Shown: positions 44,358 through 52,425, counted from the stretch's first letter. The stretch is 64,000 nt of DNA from Paraburkholderia tropica (GCF_914484835.1 NZ_CAJZAR010000089.1:1-64000); one strand, 5' to 3'. The notes: generated from the letters alone by a model not told the origin. Made by a program: numbers and translations.

Positions 44358-44375
44358 TTTTCGCCCGCGCGAAAA
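44358..44375. promoter_or_regulatory. Dispersed palindrome, copy 4 (variant spacer)
   Basis: TTTTCGC-CCGC-GCGAAAA between convergent genes; one base differs from copies 1 and 2 in the spacer. Confidence 0.45.
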
Positions 44376-44384
44376 TCGCCTCAG

Positions 44385-44678
44385 TTATTTTTGTGCCGCG
44401 CTGTCCATCAGGCTGTCCAGCAGTGCCTGTTGTCTCGGGGTCGCCGGGTCGCTCAGGCAGGGCTCGGCATCGAGCTCCCGGTTGAAACACTCCCAGACGC
44501 TATGCGGGATCGCGCCGCCGTGCGGACTGAGGAAATGCCGCACCTGATTTGCGCGCGAGATCGTCGATCTCAGGCGGTGGATTTCCCATAGCAGCTCGAG
44601 GACAAGCGGGCCGGGCTCGGCGTCCCAGATTTCCGCGAGGCGTGCGGCCGTGAGGGCAGGGCGATGACGATGGCTCAT
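44385..44678 (-). CDS. Hypothetical protein (97 aa) under a putative SOS promoter
   Basis: Starts MSHRHRPALTAARLAEIWDA. Mostly helical and soluble; no family recognised. The start at 44678 leaves 13 bp to the SOS-like box, so the box would overlap its promoter. It is divergent from the SRAP gene and likely shares its regulation. Confidence 0.6.
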   Translation of the reverse strand: MSHRHRPALTAARLAEIWDAEPGPLVLELLWEIHRLRSTISRANQVRHFLSPHGGAIPHSVWECFNRELDAEPCLSDPATPRQQALLDSLMDSAAQK

Positions 44679-44691
44679 GACAAAACCCGGA

Positions 44692-44711
44692 TACTGTGTT
44701 TTTATACAGTA
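44692..44711. promoter_or_regulatory. Consensus-like LexA (SOS) box
   Basis: TACTGT-N8-ACAGTA matches the proteobacterial LexA operator core CTGT-N8-ACAG on both arms with an AT-rich spacer. It lies between the divergent 97-aa gene and the SRAP gene. Confidence 0.7.
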
Positions 44712-44821
44712 TAGATTGTCGCGCCGCCCGACGGTAGGCCTTCTTCCTGGATCATGGGTCCGGGCTGCGAAGCGGCCAGACCGAACAATCTCACAGATTG
44801 GCAATTTTGCCCGGGAGGGGT

Positions 44822-45490
44822 ATGTGCACGAATTACGCTGCGGCGCGCCGCGATCAACTTTTCAAGCACTTCGGAACGGAGCCACCGGATAGCCCCTGGC
44901 GGGATGAAATCTACAAGGACTATCCCGCGCCGATCATCCGCCGGATTGACGGCGCGTCGCGCGCAAGCCTTGCGACGTTTGGGATCGTGCCACGCAAGCA
45001 CATTCCACCGGGCGTAAAGGTCTTCGACACGATGAACGCGCGCGCCGAAACCGTTGGCGAAAAACGCAGCTTCAGCGGCGCGTGGAAGAAACAACAACTC
45101 TGCCTGATCGCGTGTGACGCGTTCTACGAACCGGATTACGAAACGGGAAAAGCGGTGCGCTGGCGCATCGGCATGGCTGATGGATCGCCATTTGCAATCG
45201 CCGGCCTGTGGCGCGAGTGGACAGAAGAAGAGGGCAAGGTGGCCTCGTTCACGATGCTGACGCTCAATGCCGATGATCACCCGCTCATGCGCCGCTTTCA
45301 TCGACCAGGCAGCGAGAAGCGGTCCGTCGTGATCGTGCCACCAGACGAGTACGCCAACTGGCTCGACTGCCGGTCGACCGATGAAGCGCGCTCGTTTCTG
45401 CGACTGCCCCCGCCGGAATTGATGCGGGCAGAGCCATGCCCAGCACCGCAGCGCGCCACCAGAGCAGCGGGGAAAGCAGACCAGGCGTAA
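44822..45490 (+). CDS. SRAP (HMCES/YedK-type) abasic-site response peptidase
   Basis: 222 aa. Cys2 directly after Met1 (MCTNYAAARR) is the residue that forms a thiazolidine crosslink with abasic sites in single-stranded DNA. NARAET (N72, E76), CDAFYE and DDHPLMRRFH complete the active site. It protects ssDNA abasic sites during replication, which suits a conjugative plasmid that enters as ssDNA. The start is chosen because only Met-Cys gives the active enzyme. GGGAGGGGT precedes it. Confidence 0.93.
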   Translation: MCTNYAAARRDQLFKHFGTEPPDSPWRDEIYKDYPAPIIRRIDGASRASLATFGIVPRKHIPPGVKVFDTMNARAETVGEKRSFSGAWKKQQLCLIACDAFYEPDYETGKAVRWRIGMADGSPFAIAGLWREWTEEEGKVASFTMLTLNADDHPLMRRFHRPGSEKRSVVIVPPDEYANWLDCRSTDEARSFLRLPPPELMRAEPCPAPQRATRAAGKADQA

Positions 45491-45495
45491 TAAAA

Positions 45496-45515
45496 AAGCC
45501 GACCCGGGTCGGCTT
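45496..45515. terminator. Bidirectional intrinsic terminator
   Basis: A 20-bp palindrome (AAGCCGACCC / GGGTCGGCTT) between the SRAP gene and the convergent antitoxin gene. On the minus strand it is followed by six T. Confidence 0.8.
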
Positions 45516-45588
45516 TGTAAACGTGGACGCGTCTGCGGTAATCAAAACGGCGTCACTGGCTCACGAGTTTTTAGCGGGAAGGCCGTCG

Positions 45589-45912
45589 TTACAGGATGGC
45601 CTCAAGTCCCTTTCTGTCGATAAGGTTCAGCAGCTTCGCTGCTGTACCGTTCGGCTTTTTTGCGCCGCCTTCCCAGCTACGCACAGTTGAAGCGCTTGTG
45701 TTGATGGCGGCGGCCAGGACGGTCTGGCTGAGTTTCAGCTTTTCCCGAAGGGCGCGCACAGCGGCAGCATCGTAGTCTGGCACCGGTTCAAGGCACAGAG
45801 CGTCGTACTCTGCCATGCGGCGCTTGGTGATCAGGCCGGCGCGGTGGAGGTCGCCAGCCGATTCGTGTACAGCCTCGAGCAGACGGCTGCGCGGTTTTGC
45901 TTTATTTGCCAT
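45589..45912 (-). CDS. HigA-like antitoxin with helix-turn-helix
   Basis: 107 aa. A Xre-type domain lies at about 55-105 (REKLKLSQTVLAAAINTSAS, TVRSWEGGAKKPNG). It neutralises the adjacent RelE-like toxin and binds the operon's operator. It overlaps the toxin gene by 11 bp; the toxin-first order is typical of HigBA. Confidence 0.88.
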   Translation of the reverse strand: MANKAKPRSRLLEAVHESAGDLHRAGLITKRRMAEYDALCLEPVPDYDAAAVRALREKLKLSQTVLAAAINTSASTVRSWEGGAKKPNGTAAKLLNLIDRKGLEAIL

Positions 45913-46279
45913 GACAAATCTCCGTTAAAGCGCCGTCCGCCACGGTTGCGTCCAGTTGCTGTGAGGTCCGGCTTAGATAGTCGTGCGCCAACTTTTGCAG
46001 TGCCTCAAGTTCAGCCGCACTGATATTGTCTCGCTCGTTCTTCTCAAAACCAAAGACGAAAAACCATCGACTACCCCGGTTCGTGGCGACCAGCGTTCGA
46101 GTGCCACCGGACTTGCCACGTCCAGGCAATGCCACCCTTTTTTTCACCACATGACCACCAAGGTCGGCGTCAATCAGTCCCGCCACCATTTCTGCGACCG
46201 CGGCGCATAGCAGCTGATCAGTGAGCCCCGCCTTGCGCATCCAGCGGTCGAAATGCCGTGTTTTGAAGACTCGTCTCAT
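45902..46279 (-). CDS. RelE/HigB-family toxin
   Basis: 125 aa. It fits the HigB-like branch of RelE toxins (KTRHFDRWMRKAGLTDQLLC, RVALPGRGKSGGTRTLVATN, WFFVFGFEKNERDNIS). Such toxins cleave mRNA on the ribosome. With the antitoxin it forms an addiction module that stabilises the plasmid. Confidence 0.88.
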   Translation of the reverse strand: MRRVFKTRHFDRWMRKAGLTDQLLCAAVAEMVAGLIDADLGGHVVKKRVALPGRGKSGGTRTLVATNRGSRWFFVFGFEKNERDNISAAELEALQKLAHDYLSRTSQQLDATVADGALTEICHGK

Positions 46280-46283
46280 GGAT

Positions 46284-46312
46284 CAAAGTATAACACTGAG
46301 TAGCATACTTTG
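46284..46312 (-). promoter_or_regulatory. Toxin-antitoxin operator dyad
   Basis: CAAAGTAT-N13-ATACTTTG, 5 bp upstream of the toxin start, is a perfect 8-bp inverted repeat and a likely autoregulatory site. Confidence 0.6.
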
Positions 46313-46383
46313 AAAGTGCTCGGTTGCCGTCGCTTACGTGCAGGTCGACAACTATCGGGGGAAGGGCGGTACGGAGGACGCGC

Positions 46384-46408
46384 AAAAAAAAAGCGCGCCG
46401 AGGCGCGC
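46384..46408 (-). terminator. Minus-strand intrinsic terminator without an obvious upstream gene
   Basis: GCGCGCC-GA-GGCGCGC followed on the minus strand by nine T. No gene reads into it from 46409-46840, so it may insulate the toxin-antitoxin operon from leftward transcription out of the 46734 promoter. The rest of 46409-46733 holds nothing recognisable. Confidence 0.6.
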
Positions 46409-46733
46409 ATGCTCCCAAGGCGAATCCCGAAGGACCCGCAATCGATGAAATCACGGCTTGCGTGAAAAGCGGAAGCAATCCGGCGATTCTACCGGACGAC
46501 GCTGAAGCTGCAAAAACTCATTTAAACATTCCGTTAACTTTCTGCCACGCAGTGCCGGTGTTCTGTTGTGTCACGCGCGCCGGGACGCTGTGACACAGGG
46601 CCGCGGTTGTCCGCTAAAACGAGGCCTGATGATCGGAGACGCGCGCCGCTTGCCCTGCCAAAAATCCAACAAATACTTTCCCATAATTTCAGGCGCGGAA
46701 GAATTCATTGCGGCCGGAAATTACGCATCTCGC

Positions 46734-46793
46734 CCATAACAAATACAAGTGTATGCCTTGTATTTGTTATGGGGGCCTGGTAAAGTAGTTCCC
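46734..46793 (+). promoter_or_regulatory. ACAAG-N7-CTTGT operator and promoter of the parA-parB-trfB-like operon
   Basis: Perfect 16-bp arms (CCATAACAAATACAAG and its complement) flank the spacer TGTATGC. TTGTAT in the right arm, 17 bp, TAAAGT forms the promoter. A leader hairpin (GTTGGTGGA / TCCGCCAAC, 46796-46820) follows. This is the only operator copy outside the oriT-side block. Confidence 0.75.
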
Positions 46794-46840
46794 AAGTTGG
46801 TGGAGCGATCTTCCGCCAACACGTTACGGGACCACACACC

Positions 46841-47608
46841 ATGCCGACCATTGCGATCGTGAACCAGAAGGGCGGATCCGCGAAAACCGCCTTCGCCTTG
46901 CACACCATCTTTCGCGCCGTCGGGCGCAAACAGCGCACGCTTGCGATCGATTTCGACAAGCAGGCAAGCCTGACGCGCTTTTTCAACGCAGCGGCCGACG
47001 ATGGTCAGGCAACGTCGGCGCAGTGCTTTGAAGGCCCCATCACTGCGGCGCCGGTCAAGTGCGGCGACTATCTGGATTTCCTTCCTGCCGATCGTGCGCT
47101 GCGCCTGTGCTCGGGCGCGGGCGCTGAAGCCGCCGTGCAGGCGGCAGAAAACGTGCGCGAGCTTGCCGCGCACTACGACGTCGTGATCATCGACACGCCG
47201 GGCGCGCTCGGTGAAGACGCAACGACCTACGCTGCGCTGCTGTCGGCAGACAGCGTGCTTGTGCCTTTCGCCGTCGGCACGATCGAAGCCAACGCACTGG
47301 CTGACCTCTGGGAATGCATCGAAGCGATTCGCGAGCAGAACGCGAAACTTCGCGTGCTTGGCTTGCTGCCCAGCAGGATCAACACGCGATCGTCCATTGA
47401 AGTGGACGCGCTGCGCGAAATGCGCGAAGAGTTGGGCGCGCTTATCGTGCCGCACACGCTGACAGACCGTTCGGCAGTCAAGCAGGCAATCGCTCAGGGC
47501 GTACCCGTGTGGCGTGGGACGAAGGGCGACGGCCATCTCAAGGCCGCGAGAGAGTGGGGCGCTGCGTGCGACTGGGTGCTCGACAACGCACAGGAGATTG
47601 CAGCATGA
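46841..47608 (+). CDS. parA: ParA/IncC-like partition ATPase of replicon 2
   Basis: 255 aa. Walker A NQKGGSAKTAFAL, then AIDFDKQASLT and VIIDTPGALGED. It lacks the N-terminal DNA-binding extension, like IncC of IncP plasmids. Overlaps parB by 4 bp. Confidence 0.9.
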   Translation: MPTIAIVNQKGGSAKTAFALHTIFRAVGRKQRTLAIDFDKQASLTRFFNAAADDGQATSAQCFEGPITAAPVKCGDYLDFLPADRALRLCSGAGAEAAVQAAENVRELAAHYDVVIIDTPGALGEDATTYAALLSADSVLVPFAVGTIEANALADLWECIEAIREQNAKLRVLGLLPSRINTRSSIEVDALREMREELGALIVPHTLTDRSAVKQAIAQGVPVWRGTKGDGHLKAAREWGAACDWVLDNAQEIAA

Positions 47609-48699
47609 GCAGCAAAAAACCGTTTGGCGGCCTCGTGGCTGCGGTCAAGGGCGGAATGAACCGCTCGAGTCTCGAAGAACTCACAAAGCGCGCGCCGCCG
47701 CGCCACATTGCGCTCGACCAGATTCGCATCGTCGACCAGGAGCGCAAGGAATTCGAAGACAGCGAAAGCAGCCTGCTGGAATTCGGTGAGAACCTGAAAC
47801 GCTGGCAGCTACAGGAAATCGTTGTCCGCCCGATTGCCGGCCCGGTGCCGTTCGAACTGATCGCAGGTGAGCGCCGCTGTCGGGCCGCAGCACTGGTCGG
47901 CATGCGAGAGCTTCGCGCCTATGTGATTGAACTCTCTGATGAGGATGCGCACGATGCGCGTCTGTCCGAGAACATCCATCGCAAAAACCTCACGCTGATC
48001 GAAGAGGCGCGCGCGCTCCAGCACCGCTGCGACACTGACGGCGTGAAGGCAACCTTGCTCCGCATCAACAAGAGCCATGCGTGGCTGTCAAAGCGGCTCG
48101 CGCTGCTGAATCTGCCGGAACAGGCGCAGCGGGTGGTTAGCGGCCGCATCAGCGCCGACCCGGAAGTGATCAATGGCGTGCGCCAGATCGAGAAGCTTGA
48201 TCCTGAGGCGGCTGCAGAGCTCGTCGACACGCTGGCGCAGACGCGTGGCCAGAGCCGTGCCCGCACGCAGGTCGCGGAAGTCATGGAGAAAGTGAAGGGA
48301 CCGAAGGCGGCGCGCAGCAAGCCGAAGGCGAGTGATCCGGCGGCCAGCGCGACGCCGGATGCGGGTTCGGATGGCGCGGCCGCGCCGCAGGAGCAGGACG
48401 CGGGCATGCGATCGCTTGAGGAGGCCTATCTGGCGCTTTCTCGCGAGGGGCAGACAGCCGACGAGGTTGTTGAGAAAATGACGCCCGCGGTCAGGGAAGC
48501 GGCCGGCGGGTGGCTTGAGCAACACGCTGCGCGTGCGCACGACTGCGCGGACGTGGGTCGCGCGGTGCTTGAAGGGCTGCGCACCGGCACGTTCGCGGTG
48601 CACGGCGCGCGTGCGCTCGCGCTCGCCGCTTTCGTCCAGGTCGGCGCAGCAGGGCACATGTGCGAACTCACACAAGTCCTGCGCAGCGTCCAGAAATAA
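47605..48699 (+). CDS. parB: ParB/KorB-like partition protein of replicon 2
   Basis: 364 aa. The ParB N-domain has FELIAGERRCRAAALVG and LSENIHRKNLTLIEEARALQ. The central helix-turn-helix (TLLRINKSHAWLSKRLALLN) is followed by an Ala/Lys-rich linker and a C-terminal domain. Spacing and the neighbouring TrfB-like gene recall the incC-korB-korA cluster of IncP plasmids. It may both partition and regulate. Confidence 0.9.
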   Translation: MSSKKPFGGLVAAVKGGMNRSSLEELTKRAPPRHIALDQIRIVDQERKEFEDSESSLLEFGENLKRWQLQEIVVRPIAGPVPFELIAGERRCRAAALVGMRELRAYVIELSDEDAHDARLSENIHRKNLTLIEEARALQHRCDTDGVKATLLRINKSHAWLSKRLALLNLPEQAQRVVSGRISADPEVINGVRQIEKLDPEAAAELVDTLAQTRGQSRARTQVAEVMEKVKGPKAARSKPKASDPAASATPDAGSDGAAAPQEQDAGMRSLEEAYLALSREGQTADEVVEKMTPAVREAAGGWLEQHAARAHDCADVGRAVLEGLRTGTFAVHGARALALAAFVQVGAAGHMCELTQVLRSVQK

Positions 48700-48742
48700 C
48701 AGCAGCCGCGGCGATCAGGCCGCGGCGTCAACAGGTGCCATC

Positions 48743-49441
48743 ATGGGTCGAGTCTCAACGAAACGTTTGTCAGCTGCCGCGTTTGCACGCCTGAAGCCTT
48801 GGCTTACCGGCCTGAACGAGAACGTCCAGGAGGTGGCGCGTCGCGCGATGGTCGAAGGCCAGAAGCAGGTCGACATCGCCAGGGAGTTCGACATTACACA
48901 GCAGGCCGTCCAGTACAACGTCAACACGGTCTGGACGCGCCTTGAGAAAGCACGCGAAGCAGGCTTCAACCCCGATGAGATTGCTGCGGACGTGGTGAGC
49001 GAGGACATGGGGCCGGCGGCCTGGTCCGCCGCGCCCGGTCAGCCCGGCGAGCGTCACTTCACGGGGCGTCTGAAGAAGGATGCCTGGAGTGTTGTGGAGC
49101 CGGGCCTGGGCGACGTCGAGCCGGAACGGCTGGCCGTGGCGCGTCTGGCGATCGTGGGCGGCAAGACATTGCGCACGATCGCCGAGCAGCATGGCTGGAC
49201 GCAGACAGACGTGCGACGTGTCACCGAGCAGGTCTGGAAGCAGATCGTTCACCTGCGACAGTCCTGGTTCCATCATGGCGCACAGTCGACACCGGCCACG
49301 ACGCCGCCCGGCTGGATCCAGATGGCGGTGCCCGCCGAGCTCGTCGACGCGTTTCGTGCCCAGATCGAACAGTGGAGGAGCGCGACGGAGGCCAAGCCTG
49401 ATGCAGCACCGACGCGAAAGCGCGCACGCGCAGCCCGGTAA
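48743..49441 (+). CDS. Double TrfB/KorA-domain regulator
   Basis: 232 aa. Two TrfB/KorA-type domains lie in tandem: domain 1 at about 11-70 (VDIAREFDITQQAVQYNVNT, VWTRLEKA) and domain 2 at about 112-172 (LRTIAEQHGWTQTDVRRVTE, QVWKQIVHL). The C-terminus (PPGWIQMAVPAELVDAF) resembles the KorA dimerisation tail. KorA of RK2 is a single-domain dimer that represses several plasmid operons from a palindromic operator. A tandem version could read both half-sites in one chain. Its operon carries one of the ACAAG-N7-CTTGT operators, so it is the leading candidate repressor. Confidence 0.75.
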   Translation: MGRVSTKRLSAAAFARLKPWLTGLNENVQEVARRAMVEGQKQVDIAREFDITQQAVQYNVNTVWTRLEKAREAGFNPDEIAADVVSEDMGPAAWSAAPGQPGERHFTGRLKKDAWSVVEPGLGDVEPERLAVARLAIVGGKTLRTIAEQHGWTQTDVRRVTEQVWKQIVHLRQSWFHHGAQSTPATTPPGWIQMAVPAELVDAFRAQIEQWRSATEAKPDAAPTRKRARAAR

Positions 49442-50108
49442 GGCCTCATCATCGCCCCCAAAACCACGACCTTTCCCGGCATGGATTCACACGCAAAGCC
49501 TTGTCGGCTGGCCGTTACCGACAGAATGCCCCCAAAACCACGACCTTTACGATAATTGCTATTATGACGTTACGCGTCATGTTGTGGTCGGATGAATTTC
49601 CGTGATTCAATGAATCACTCAAATCAAATTCAAAATGTGACGCATCACGTCATGCGGAAGAAGGGTTTGAGAATCAACCCAGTTTGCATAAAAAACAACG
49701 CGCTGTTGTTTGTTAACTTTAAGAAACAACACCTTTAAAACCTTTAGCTTCGAATTTCTCCCTTAAATCAAACCCTTGGAGAGCAAAAGGTCGTGCTTTT
49801 GGGGGCGATGGGTCGTGCTTTTGGGGGAAAACCGGCCGCCGAGGGTCGTGGTTTCGGGGGCGAAAGGTCGTGGTTTCGGGGAAAGGTCGTGGTTTTGGGG
49901 GGCGCTGCGGCATCGCGGAGCGGGCTAAGGCAACGCCCTGATAACAAGGGCGTTTCTGGAAAGCAGCATGACTTGTCCACAGGCGCAGGGGCAAAGGTCG
50001 TGATTTCGGGGGCGCCAGCCCTTCCAGACAGCGCATTGGCAACATTTGAGGCCGCCGCCCGACAGGGAGCGGTCCTTGGTTCAGCACGAACCAGACAACT
50101 TATTGAAG
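49442..50108. other. Iteron origin of replication (oriV) of replicon 2
   Basis: Eight copies of GGTCGTGNTTTYGGGGG: two inverted at 49454-49474 and 49528-49548, and six direct at 49786, 49808, 49841, 49863, 49882 and 49993. An AT-rich stretch (49540-49760) separates the two groups. TTGTCCACA (49973-49981) is one mismatch from a DnaA box. Two TGACG-N5-CGTCA dyads (49564-49580, 49638-49652) sit in the AT-rich part. The layout is that of an iteron-controlled origin served by the adjacent Rep_3 initiator. Confidence 0.85.
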
Positions 50109-51356
50109 ATGACCAGCAAGAAGACCGCACTCATTTCGCCGGACACTATCCCGCCCTTGCGCAAGGCTGCGGCGGCAATCCATGTCAGCGGCGAACTATC
50201 GTTGCTCGAACGCAAGCTCGTCAACGTGCTGCTGCTGAATGCGATCGACAAGATTTCCACACAGAACGTTTTCACGATCCCGACAGCGGTACTGTCGACC
50301 CTGGCCGGTCGGGGAGCGAGCAAGAATCTGGATTCGCTGAAAGCCGCGTTGGAGACGATCGCCAGCACGCGGATCGAATTCAACGTGCTGGAGACGGAGC
50401 AGCAACCCGCTCACTGGCGCTTCTCACAAATGCTTGGCGGTGCGGAAATCAAAAGCGGCATATGCAGGTATGAATATCCGACGATGCTGACCGAGATGCT
50501 GGCCGATCCAGACGTTTACGCACTGATTGACGTGAACGTGCAGAACAAATTCAAGAAGGGCTATGCGCTGTCGCTTTACGAGAACTGCCTGCGCTTCAAG
50601 AAGGTAGGGCGGACGCGCTTTGTACCACTGCAAACATGGCGCAAATTACTGGGTGCGCAGAAAACGACCTATGACGATTTCAAGCACTTTGCGAGCATGG
50701 TCCTCAAGCCAGCCGTGGCAGAGGTCAACAAGGTCTCCAATATTATTGTCGAGCCGGAATATCGCAAGGAAGGCCGCAAGGTGGTTGAAATCCGCTTCCT
50801 GATTTCCGAGAAGCCCCAGGCGCAGCTTACCGAACCGGACTTCCCTGATTCGCTCGAACAGATTCGCAGGAGTGACACATATCGCCGCATGATGGCGATC
50901 AACCTCGGCGATCAACTTGCCGTGACGTGGATCCAGTCTGATCCAGCACGCGCGGCGCAGACGGTCGCGTATGTCGAAGCGAAGCTCAAGGACAAGGTAA
51001 TCAAGAAAAACATTCCAGGCTACGCGCGGCGCGTCTACGAGAGCGGCAGCTCGCTCGAACTGTTCCCGCCCGAAGTCGAGACGCCGGCCCCCAACGCGCC
51101 CGCCGCGAAAATGGAGGCGGCGGCCGACGAGCAGGAAAAGGAGCGCCGCGCGCGCGCAGTGACGGCGGCCATCATGGCACTGACCATCGAGCAGACGAAC
51201 GATTACGTGGAAGCGTATGTCGGTCAGGGCGGCAGGGCGACCACCTACAATGGCGAGACGGGAAAATTCCGCAATGCGCCGCAGAAGGTGGCGTTCATCA
51301 GCTGGTTGCGCCCGCAGATTCTCGCGCAGCTCGAGGACGTCGCCGCCGCAGCCTGA
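50109..51356 (+). CDS. repA: Rep_3-family replication initiator of replicon 2
   Basis: 415 aa. Tandem winged-helix domains typical of RepB/Pi-like initiators (about 28-140 and 150-250: LSLLERKLVNVLLLNAIDKI, YALSLYENCLRFKKVGRTRF). Proteins of this family bind iterons as monomers and melt the origin. The C-terminus extends beyond the family core with an Ala/Glu-rich part. The start at 50109 is chosen because the domain begins soon after; the upstream in-frame codons run into the iteron area. Confidence 0.9.
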   Translation: MTSKKTALISPDTIPPLRKAAAAIHVSGELSLLERKLVNVLLLNAIDKISTQNVFTIPTAVLSTLAGRGASKNLDSLKAALETIASTRIEFNVLETEQQPAHWRFSQMLGGAEIKSGICRYEYPTMLTEMLADPDVYALIDVNVQNKFKKGYALSLYENCLRFKKVGRTRFVPLQTWRKLLGAQKTTYDDFKHFASMVLKPAVAEVNKVSNIIVEPEYRKEGRKVVEIRFLISEKPQAQLTEPDFPDSLEQIRRSDTYRRMMAINLGDQLAVTWIQSDPARAAQTVAYVEAKLKDKVIKKNIPGYARRVYESGSSLELFPPEVETPAPNAPAAKMEAAADEQEKERRARAVTAAIMALTIEQTNDYVEAYVGQGGRATTYNGETGKFRNAPQKVAFISWLRPQILAQLEDVAAAA

Positions 51357-51385
51357 CACGCCGCGCAGTACAGTGCCACCACAAC

Positions 51386-51422
51386 AAAAAGGCGCCACCG
51401 GTCCATGCCGGGGCGCCTTTTT
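51386..51422. terminator. Bidirectional terminator between rep and the DUF4942 gene
   Basis: An 11-bp stem AAAAAGGCGCC / GGCGCCTTTTT with T runs on both strands, serving two convergent genes. Confidence 0.85.
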
Positions 51423-51451
51423 CTATTCAGCCTTGGCCTGTGTGTGTGCCG

Positions 51452-52249
51452 TCAGGCGTTTTCGCAGGCGAGTGCGTTCGGGAAGTGCTTCACAAGGATC
51501 CTGTTCAGCCGTTCCACGAGATCCGGGCGCTTGAAGGTCAGATGCGCATTCCCGTTCTTGAACCACTTGATCGAAAAGTATTCCAGATCGGCGCAAGCGT
51601 CCGAAGCGCGCGACAGAACGGTATACATCCCACCCCGATGATCGGGTTCGGGCTTGCCGTCGCAGACGTTGAACACGCGAACCAGATCGTCGAGCGAATC
51701 AGCGCGCGCGCTCACGATGAATTGCGGCAGGTTCTTTGTCCGCTCAGTGAGCAGGCGCGTGAGGATGAGTCGCTTACCAAACTTGAATGGCGTGTTGGTC
51801 TTGTAGCGCCACGACAGCGACCGGAAACACGCGATGACGCCGCGCTCGAACAGCTCGCCGCGGCTATCGTGCAGCATCTGGAAAGTCGACGTGACGTTCT
51901 GCACGTTCAGCGCCGGCGTCTTGAGCTCGTGGATTCCCTTGTCCCACTCAGCGCGCGCTGTTGCGTCCATGAACGTGCGCAGCCCCGATTCGCGCATCAG
52001 GTATGCCCAGGCGGATGCATCGACGCGCTTGCTCATCGAGTCCACGAAATCGGGCGCACTGATCGGGGCGCCGCTGCCTGCATGCGAGTATCTGTCGCCG
52101 ATATGTCGTGTGATCGAATCGAGCCCCGCAGACATGCCGATGGCCTCTGCCTCGTCGATCAGTTCTTTGGCCTGGGTGATGCGTTCAATGATGGCGTCGC
52201 GCTGGCGCAGGAGGTTTTCAACGCTCACGCTTTTCACAAGTTCAGTCAC
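51452..52249 (-). CDS. DUF4942-like protein
   Basis: 265 aa. The pattern TFQMLHDSRGELFERGVIAC, FRSLSWRYKTN, DLVRVFNVCDGK and YFSIKWFKNGNAHLTFKRPD fits DUF4942, a plasmid/phage-associated domain of unknown function sometimes fused to methyltransferases. No methyltransferase part is present. Its promoter is the left half of the operator at 52320 (TTGTAT-17-TAATAT on the minus strand), so it belongs to the operator regulon. Confidence 0.7.
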   Translation of the reverse strand: MTELVKSVSVENLLRQRDAIIERITQAKELIDEAEAIGMSAGLDSITRHIGDRYSHAGSGAPISAPDFVDSMSKRVDASAWAYLMRESGLRTFMDATARAEWDKGIHELKTPALNVQNVTSTFQMLHDSRGELFERGVIACFRSLSWRYKTNTPFKFGKRLILTRLLTERTKNLPQFIVSARADSLDDLVRVFNVCDGKPEPDHRGGMYTVLSRASDACADLEYFSIKWFKNGNAHLTFKRPDLVERLNRILVKHFPNALACENA

Positions 52250-52290
52250 TTTATTTTCCTATCCGATGGGTTGGCTTGCAACGCGTCAAG

Positions 52291-52380
52291 GCGTCGACGT
52301 GAGAGGTATATTATCGGTGAATCCAATTTAATACAAGGTAGGACCTTGTATTAAATTGGATTGATGAGTATGATGCTTCT
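52291..52380. promoter_or_regulatory. Bidirectional ACAAG-N7-CTTGT operator/promoter
   Basis: Perfect 18-bp arms (52320-52337 and 52345-52362) with spacer GTAGGAC. Rightward: TTGTAT, 17 bp, TATGAT, then 7 bp to an AUG at 52383. Leftward: TTGTAT, 17 bp, TAATAT, toward the DUF4942 gene. One dyad thus covers both -35 boxes. Confidence 0.8.
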
Positions 52381-52383
52381 CAT

Positions 52384-52405
52384 GGCCGGACGCTTCGTCA
52401 GGGCC
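52384..52405 (+). ncRNA. Conserved 5' leader hairpin, copy 1
   Basis: GGCC-G-GAC-loop-GTC-AG-GGCC. The inner stem is GAC/GTC where other copies have GGC/GCC, a compensatory change. It begins 1-2 nt after the predicted transcript start. Confidence 0.6.
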
Positions 52406-52425
52406 GCAAACGAGGACACAGACTC

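Noticed and set aside
46218..46478. 86-codon minus-strand frame upstream of the toxin
   Set aside because: It overlaps the toxin start and the operator dyad, crosses a terminator hairpin and has no recognisable content.
49786..50013. Iteron cluster as a CRISPR array
   Set aside because: Spacing is irregular (19-111 bp), units are short and lie beside a Rep_3 gene; there are no cas genes.
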